From: Ruminococcus sp. HUN007
GTDB taxonomy: Bacteria > Bacillota > Clostridia > Oscillospirales > Ruminococcaceae
Direction: 5' to 3'
DNA length: 64,000 nucleotides
Assembly: GCF_000712055.1 (NCBI RefSeq)
Contig: NZ_JOOA01000002.1
Coordinates: 682,001-746,000, forward strand
Of this stretch, positions 59,565-64,000 are shown piece by piece. A program made the position numbers and the translations under genes. Within the stretch, counting starts at the first letter, position 1. Every line of letters begins with the position of its first letter. The notes below the pieces were generated by a model, which ran no database searches, was not told the DNA's origin, and worked only from the letters and a program-made list of their open reading frames with translations.

Positions 59565-62500
59565 ATGAAACACTCAAAAAAAGTTTTAGGTGGTTTCATC
59601 GCATTATCAATGGCTCTGCCTTTTGCAGCGCCGGCTGAAATGATCAGCTTATCGGACGTCCTTACAGTTAAGGCAGCTGATCAGCAGAAAACTGGTAAGA
59701 CCGCTGACGGTTACGACTACGAGCTCTGGAATCAGAACTACACAGGTAACGTCGACATGCAGCTCGGATCAAACGGTGGATTCAGCTGTTCATGGAGCGG
59801 AATCGAAAACTGTCTCTTCCGTACGGGTAAAAAACTCGGAAGCACAAAGGGTTATAAGGATTACGGCAACATCAGTATCGATTATGATGTAGACTATCAG
59901 CCAATGGGTAACTCATACATGTGCGTTTACGGATGGACTGAAGATCCAACAGTCGAATATTACATCGTAGAAGCATGGGGCGACTGGAGACCACCGGGAC
60001 AGCAGGGTGGCAAGGGTACAGTATCTGCTGACGGAAAAACATACGACATTTATACATCAACACGAGTAAATCAGCCTTCAATCCACGGAACTGAAACATT
60101 TGAGCAGTACTGGAGCGTAAACAAGACAAATCCTGCTCAGGTAAACCAGATGAAGAACCTCAAGGGTACTATTACAGTATCTGATCACTTCGCTGCATGG
60201 GAAAGATCCGGAATGAAGATGGGCAAGATGTACGAAGTTGCCCTCAACATTGAAGGTTACCGTTCAAGCGGTAAGGCAAACGTTAAGAAGAACAACCTCC
60301 AGATCGGCGGTTCAGGTAACAGTAACAATCAGCAGCAGAATCCGCAGCAGGGTGGACAGCAGAATCCACAGCAGGGCGGACAGCAGAATCCTTGGCAGCA
60401 GGGCGGACAGCAGCAGAACCCTTGGCAGCAGCAGCCGGCTCAGAATCAGAATCCTGGCGGACAGCAGAGTGCTGCAAACGGTCAGAAGTTCAGCGTAGGC
60501 AACGGTCAGAATCAGCACAAAGCTGACAACGTTGACGGCTACAGCTATGAGATCTGGCTTGACAACACAGGCGGAAGCGGTTCAATGACACTTGGAAGCG
60601 GCGGTACATTCGATACAGAGTGGAGCGCTACAGTTTCAAGAGGTAACTTCCTTGCACGCCGCGGCAGAAACTATGACGCTACAAAGAAAGCTACCGAATA
60701 CGGTCCTATCGTAATGGACTACGCTGCTGACTATTCAGCAAGCTCACAGGGTAACTCAAGACTCTGCGTATACGGCTGGATGAAGAATCCTCTCGTTGAA
60801 TACTACATCATCGAAGACTGGGTAAACTGGTGCCCGAAGCCAAACGGTGCAAGCAAGACAGTTACGATCGACGGTGCTGAATACGAGATCTTCCAGCTCG
60901 ATCACACAGGTCCTACTATCCTCGGTACAAACGAAACATTCAAGCAGTACTTCAGTGTCCGTAAGTCAAAGAGAACATCAGGTACTATCACAGTATCAGA
61001 TCACTTCAAGGCATGGGCAGACGCAGGCTGGAACATAGGTAACCTTACTGAAGTTGCTCTCAACGTTGAAGGATGGGAAAGCAGCGGTAAGGCTAACGTA
61101 AGCAAACTTACTATCGGTACAGGCAGCGGTGAAAGCAGCAATACTCAGCAGAATCCGCAGCAGCAGAACCCACAGCAGCAGAACCCACAGCAGGGTGAAC
61201 AGCAGAATCCATGGCAGAACCCTTGGCAGCAGAATCCTCAGCAGGGTGAACAGCAGAACCCATGGCAGCAGAATCCTGGTCAGAATCAGCAGCCAGCTCA
61301 GAATCAGAATCCGGGCAACAGCCAGACATCTTCTGATTCACTCAAGGGCAAGTTTGCAAACTGCTTTAAGAGTGGTACTTCTGTAAGTCCTAATGAACTC
61401 GGTTCAGGCGGAGACTTCATCAAGAAGCACTTCAACTCTATCACTCCTGAAAACGAACTCAAACCGGACGCTCTCCTTTCACCTGGCTCTGACAACACAA
61501 GAGCTAAGGTATCTCTCCAGAGAGCAGCTCAGACACTTAAGTTCTGTGAATCAAACGGTATCGCTCTCAGAGGTCATACATTCGTATGGTACAGCCAGAC
61601 TCCTGACTGGTTCTTCAGAGAGAACTTCAGCCAGAACGGAAGCTATGTATCAAAGGATATAATGAACCAGCGTCTTGAAAACTTCATCAAGGATACATTT
61701 GACCTTCTTGCAAAGGAATATCCGAACCTTGAAGTTTACGCTTATGACGTATGTAACGAACTCTTCGTAAATGACGGCGGCGGACTCCGTCCGGGCAGCA
61801 ATTCAGGCTGGACAAAGGTTTACGGCGACAGCAACGATGAATTCATTATCAACGCATTTACTTATGCAAGAAAGTATGCTCCTAAGGGATGCAAACTTTA
61901 CATCAATGACTATAACGAATATATTCCTGCAAAAACAAACGATATTTACAATATCGCTATGAAGCTCAAGGAAAAAGGTGTTATCGATGGTATCGGCATG
62001 CAGTCTCACCTTGATATCAGCTATCCAAGCGCTCAGGTTTACAAGACAGGTCTTGAAAAGTTCTTAAGCACAGGTCTCGATGTTCAGATCACTGAGCTCG
62101 ATATCACATGCGGTTCAGACTTCAATACACAGGCTAAGCTCTTTGCAGACGTATTCCAGATGGCAGCTGACCACGCTGATCAGATCCCTGCAGTTACAGT
62201 ATGGGGTACAAACGACAGCATCAGCTGGAGAAGAGAAAACAATCCTCTCCTGTTCAGCTCAGGATACAAGGCAAAGCCGGCATATGAGTCAGTAATGGCC
62301 GTTAAGGTACCTTCAGGTTCAACACAGAAAACTGAACCTGCTGCAAGTCCTTCACCATCACCTTCTCCTTCACCTAGCCCGTCACCAAGTCCTTCACCAT
62401 CACCAAGTCCGTCACCTTCACCTGTAGTTATCAACGTTCCGGCACCTTCACCGGTAAATAATCCGGAACCTTCATTTGTAGCAGGTGATGCTGACATGAA

Positions 62501-62654
62501 TGGTTCAGTCAACACAAGCGACCTCATCGCAGTTATGAAGCACATTGTAGGTTCTTCAAAGCTTACAGGAGACGCTGTAAAGGCAGCTGACCTTAACGGT
62601 GACGGTTCAGTTTCAATTCTTGACCTTATCAAATTAAGAAATAAACTTATTTGA
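59565..62654 (+). CDS. Multidomain xylanase GH11-GH11-GH10-dockerin
   Basis: 1029 residues from the ATG at 59565 (AGAGGTGG upstream). Domains in order: signal peptide about 1-40; GH11 about 45-245 (nucleophile Glu in [12 protein letters not shown], acid/base Glu in [10 protein letters not shown]); Gln/Asn/Pro/Gly linker to about 305; second GH11 about 312-515 ([19 protein letters not shown]); Gln-rich linker to about 588; GH10 about 590-918 (acid/base Glu in [12 protein letters not shown], nucleophile Glu in DVQITELDI); Ser/Pro repeat linker about 925-965; dockerin about 972-1029 ([30 protein letters not shown]). It hydrolyses xylan in two modes and docks to a scaffoldin. The second GH11 is nearly identical in DNA to that of the next gene. 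Confidence 0.95.
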   Translation: MKHSKKVLGGFIALSMALPFAAPAEMISLSDVLTVKAADQQKTGKTADGYDYELWNQNYTGNVDMQLGSNGGFSCSWSGIENCLFRTGKKLGSTKGYKDYGNISIDYDVDYQPMGNSYMCVYGWTEDPTVEYYIVEAWGDWRPPGQQGGKGTVSADGKTYDIYTSTRVNQPSIHGTETFEQYWSVNKTNPAQVNQMKNLKGTITVSDHFAAWERSGMKMGKMYEVALNIEGYRSSGKANVKKNNLQIGGSGNSNNQQQNPQQGGQQNPQQGGQQNPWQQGGQQQNPWQQQPAQNQNPGGQQSAANGQKFSVGNGQNQHKADNVDGYSYEIWLDNTGGSGSMTLGSGGTFDTEWSATVSRGNFLARRGRNYDATKKATEYGPIVMDYAADYSASSQGNSRLCVYGWMKNPLVEYYIIEDWVNWCPKPNGASKTVTIDGAEYEIFQLDHTGPTILGTNETFKQYFSVRKSKRTSGTITVSDHFKAWADAGWNIGNLTEVALNVEGWESSGKANVSKLTIGTGSGESSNTQQNPQQQNPQQQNPQQGEQQNPWQNPWQQNPQQGEQQNPWQQNPGQNQQPAQNQNPGNSQTSSDSLKGKFANCFKSGTSVSPNELGSGGDFIKKHFNSITPENELKPDALLSPGSDNTRAKVSLQRAAQTLKFCESNGIALRGHTFVWYSQTPDWFFRENFSQNGSYVSKDIMNQRLENFIKDTFDLLAKEYPNLEVYAYDVCNELFVNDGGGLRPGSNSGWTKVYGDSNDEFIINAFTYARKYAPKGCKLYINDYNEYIPAKTNDIYNIAMKLKEKGVIDGIGMQSHLDISYPSAQVYKTGLEKFLSTGLDVQITELDITCGSDFNTQAKLFADVFQMAADHADQIPAVTVWGTNDSISWRRENNPLLFSSGYKAKPAYESVMAVKVPSGSTQKTEPAASPSPSPSPSPSPSPSPSPSPSPSPSPVVINVPAPSPVNNPEPSFVAGDADMNGSVNTSDLIAVMKHIVGSSKLTGDAVKAADLNGDGSVSILDLIKLRNKLI

Positions 62655-62675
62655 TCCAATTCAATCCAACCCGGG

Positions 62676-62712
62676 AAAGTCCGTCTGTAGTAAATACAGG
62701 CGGACTTTTCCT
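62676..62712 (+). terminator. Intrinsic terminator of the xylanase gene
   Basis: AAAGTCCGTCTGTA pairs with TACAGGCGGACTTT (one wobble), loop GTAAA, then TCCTTTTG. It lies 22 bases after the stop. Confidence 0.9.
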
Positions 62713-62865
62713 TTTGTATTATATCAGTACTTAAATTGGTCATATGTCGAATGTGACTTGATTGCGTATTCGTAAATATTATCTCCGTTATTTGCTGATC
62801 CTGCAAGTATTATTTTTACCCGATAGTGATAATTATTTACTTAATTCTTTTATTAAAAAATTAAT

Positions 62866-62884
62866 TAGCTTAAATTTTAAGCTA
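62866..62884 (+). promoter_or_regulatory. Perfect dyad in the intergenic region before the second xylanase
   Basis: TAGCTTAA, 3 bases, TTAAGCTA. It is the clearest palindrome in 62713-63088, about 220 bases upstream of the second xylanase promoter. It may be an operator. Nothing coding was seen in the gap. Confidence 0.35.
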
Positions 62885-63088
62885 TTTCAGCTGTGACGAA
62901 ACTTTGTCAAATAATTGACATTAGTCATTTACTTACAGTCATCCGGTTTACATCAAAAAATCATCGTACATTTTTGGCATACTGCACATTTCCTCTCCGT
63001 ATCCAAATAAACATTTGTCTATGAAAGTGTCGAGCCATTAGTGATACTGCACAATGAAAAATTCAATACCGCCGGATTATTATCGAAC

Positions 63089-63117
63089 TTGACATATATT
63101 ATGAAAAGTTGTATACT
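63089..63117 (+). promoter_or_regulatory. Sigma-A promoter of the second xylanase gene
   Basis: TTGACA (63089-63094), 17 bases, TATACT (63112-63117). The region from here to the ATG is clearly homologous to that of the first xylanase gene, including GTTGTATACT and AAAGAGGTGG. Confidence 0.8.
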
Positions 63118-63141
63118 GAGTGCAAAGAAAGAGGTGGTATA

Positions 63142-64000
63142 ATGAAACACACAAATAAGATCGCATGTTGTTTCATAGCATTATCAATGGCTCTGCCTGT
63201 CGCAGCATCGCCGGAACTGATCAGTGTAAACGATATACTGACTGTTAAAGCTGCAGATCAGGTCGGACAGAAATTCACTGTAGGCAATGGTCAGACACAG
63301 CACAAAGCCGACAACGTTGACGGCTACAGCTATGAGATCTGGCTTGACAACACTGGCGGAAGCGGTTCCATGACGCTCGGAAGCGGCGGTACATTCAGCA
63401 CAGACTGGAGCGCTACAGTTTCAAGAGGTAACTTCCTTGCCCGCCGAGGCAGAAACTATGACGCTACAAAGAAAGCTACCGAATACGGTCCTATCGTAAT
63501 GGACTACGCTGCTGACTATTCAGCAAGCTCACAGGGTAACTCAAGACTCTGCGTATACGGCTGGATGAAGAATCCTCTCGTTGAATACTACATCATCGAA
63601 GACTGGGTAAACTGGTGCCCGAAGCCAAACGGTGCAAGCAAGACAGTTACGATCGACGGTGCTGAATACGAGATCTTCCAGCTCGATCACACAGGTCCTA
63701 CTATCCTCGGTACAAACGAAACATTCAAGCAGTACTTCAGTGTCCGCAAGTCAAAGAGAACATCAGGTACTATCACAGTATCAGATCACTTCAAGGCATG
63801 GGCAGACGCAGGCTGGAACATAGGTAACCTTACTGAAGTTGCTCTCAACGTTGAAGGATGGGAAAGCAGCGGTAAGGCTAACGTAACAAAGCTCACTATC
63901 GGCGAAACCGGCAGCGGAAACACAAACCCTTCACAGGGGCAGACTAATCCGACACAGGGCCAGGATCCAGGCCAAATGCCTTGGGGCCAGATGCCTTGGG
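63142..64000 (+). CDS. Second GH11 xylanase, cut by the window end
   Basis: 286 codons from the ATG at 63142 (AGAGGTGG upstream) with no stop before the window edge. Signal peptide about 1-40 ([18 protein letters not shown]), close to that of the first xylanase. The GH11 domain (about 50-250) has [12 protein letters not shown] and [10 protein letters not shown] with both catalytic Glu. Over about 400 bases it differs from the second GH11 of the first gene by only one or two bases. The last residues are a Gln/Asn/Pro/Gly-Trp linker (NPSQGQTNPTQGQ, GQMPWGQMPW), so at least one more domain probably follows outside. Confidence 0.9.
   Translation, partial: MKHTNKIACCFIALSMALPVAASPELISVNDILTVKAADQVGQKFTVGNGQTQHKADNVDGYSYEIWLDNTGGSGSMTLGSGGTFSTDWSATVSRGNFLARRGRNYDATKKATEYGPIVMDYAADYSASSQGNSRLCVYGWMKNPLVEYYIIEDWVNWCPKPNGASKTVTIDGAEYEIFQLDHTGPTILGTNETFKQYFSVRKSKRTSGTITVSDHFKAWADAGWNIGNLTEVALNVEGWESSGKANVTKLTIGETGSGNTNPSQGQTNPTQGQDPGQMPWGQMPW

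Noticed and set aside
60238..60518. Arg/Ser- and Ala/Val-rich frames over the xylanase linker
   Set aside because: They are alternative-frame shadows of the Gln/Asn/Pro linker (CAG/AAT codons) and lack start signals.

Overview
This window looks like part of the chromosome of a cellulosome-forming, gut or rumen-type Ruminococcus (Oscillospiraceae), close in style to R. flavefaciens. Several secreted proteins carry dockerin-type calcium-binding repeats: a GH9 cellulase, a GH11-GH11-GH10 xylanase, a CE3-type esterase and a carbohydrate-binding protein. One small protein joins a cohesin-like domain to a dockerin, as the ScaC adaptor scaffoldin does. The central housekeeping cluster (asp23-nusB-tsaD paralogue-xseA-xseB-ispA-PAP2-dxs-tlyA-nadK-argR-recN) is the arrangement typical of low-GC Firmicutes. 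Sigma-A promoters with 17-bp spacers and Shine-Dalgarno-led starts are easy to find throughout.

Layout. 0-3 kb: the end of an XRE regulator, an AbiE-type toxin-antitoxin pair and a small orphan gene. 3-9.8 kb: a DUF1836 regulator with a palindrome-rich promoter, an unusual purine-rich tract, an SPFH membrane protein with thiamine pyrophosphokinase, a frameshifted dockerin/carbohydrate-binding protein, and a GH25 lysozyme. 10-15.4 kb: an ABC-F ATPase, a candidate non-coding RNA, a two-component system with a frameshifted response regulator, and a GT2-GtrA glycosyltransferase. 15.4-25.9 kb: the minus-strand housekeeping operon (DNA repair, isoprenoid, NADP and arginine control). 26-32.4 kb: an extremely acidic solute-binding lipoprotein and a Trk/Ktr potassium system. 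32.7-45.2 kb: an accessory stretch that starts with the GH9 cellulase and runs through a decayed DarT with intact DarG, a protein broken by an in-frame TGA, a DUF4143 ATPase with a 33-bp-phased repeat array, an unrecognised three-gene operon of paralogous HTH-like proteins, a ScaC-like adaptor and a HipA-like kinase (frameshifted). 45.4-51.4 kb: an HD-GYP phosphodiesterase and a 2-oxoacid:ferredoxin oxidoreductase operon. 51.5-55.6 kb: nucleotidyltransferases, a small-protein operon and repeats. 55.8-64 kb: CE3 esterase, HtrA protease and two xylanase genes, the last cut by the window end.

Two families of dispersed intergenic elements run through the window. One is about 111-115 bp with terminal inverted repeats (best copies at 5785, 19281 and 55695; diverged copy at 29273). 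The other is 63-70 bp, begins ATGGTRG and is predicted to fold into two hairpins whose arms differ between copies but still pair (35234, 36900, 37631, 51458, 52024, 53530). Neither encodes protein. Four genes carry single-base frameshifts, three of them in A/T homopolymers. That pattern fits sequencing indels at least as well as real pseudogenes.

How the genes fit together. The secreted enzymes and adaptor serve plant cell-wall breakdown. The ferredoxin oxidoreductase, thiamine pyrophosphokinase and Dxs all make or use thiamine diphosphate. The accessory region is a collection of toxin-antitoxin and defence-like loci in several states of decay. The least explained parts are the operon at 39.35-42.23 kb, the phased repeat array next to it, the candidate RNA at 11.83-12.00 kb and the two-hairpin elements. 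No tRNA, rRNA, CRISPR array, transposase or integrase gene was recognised.
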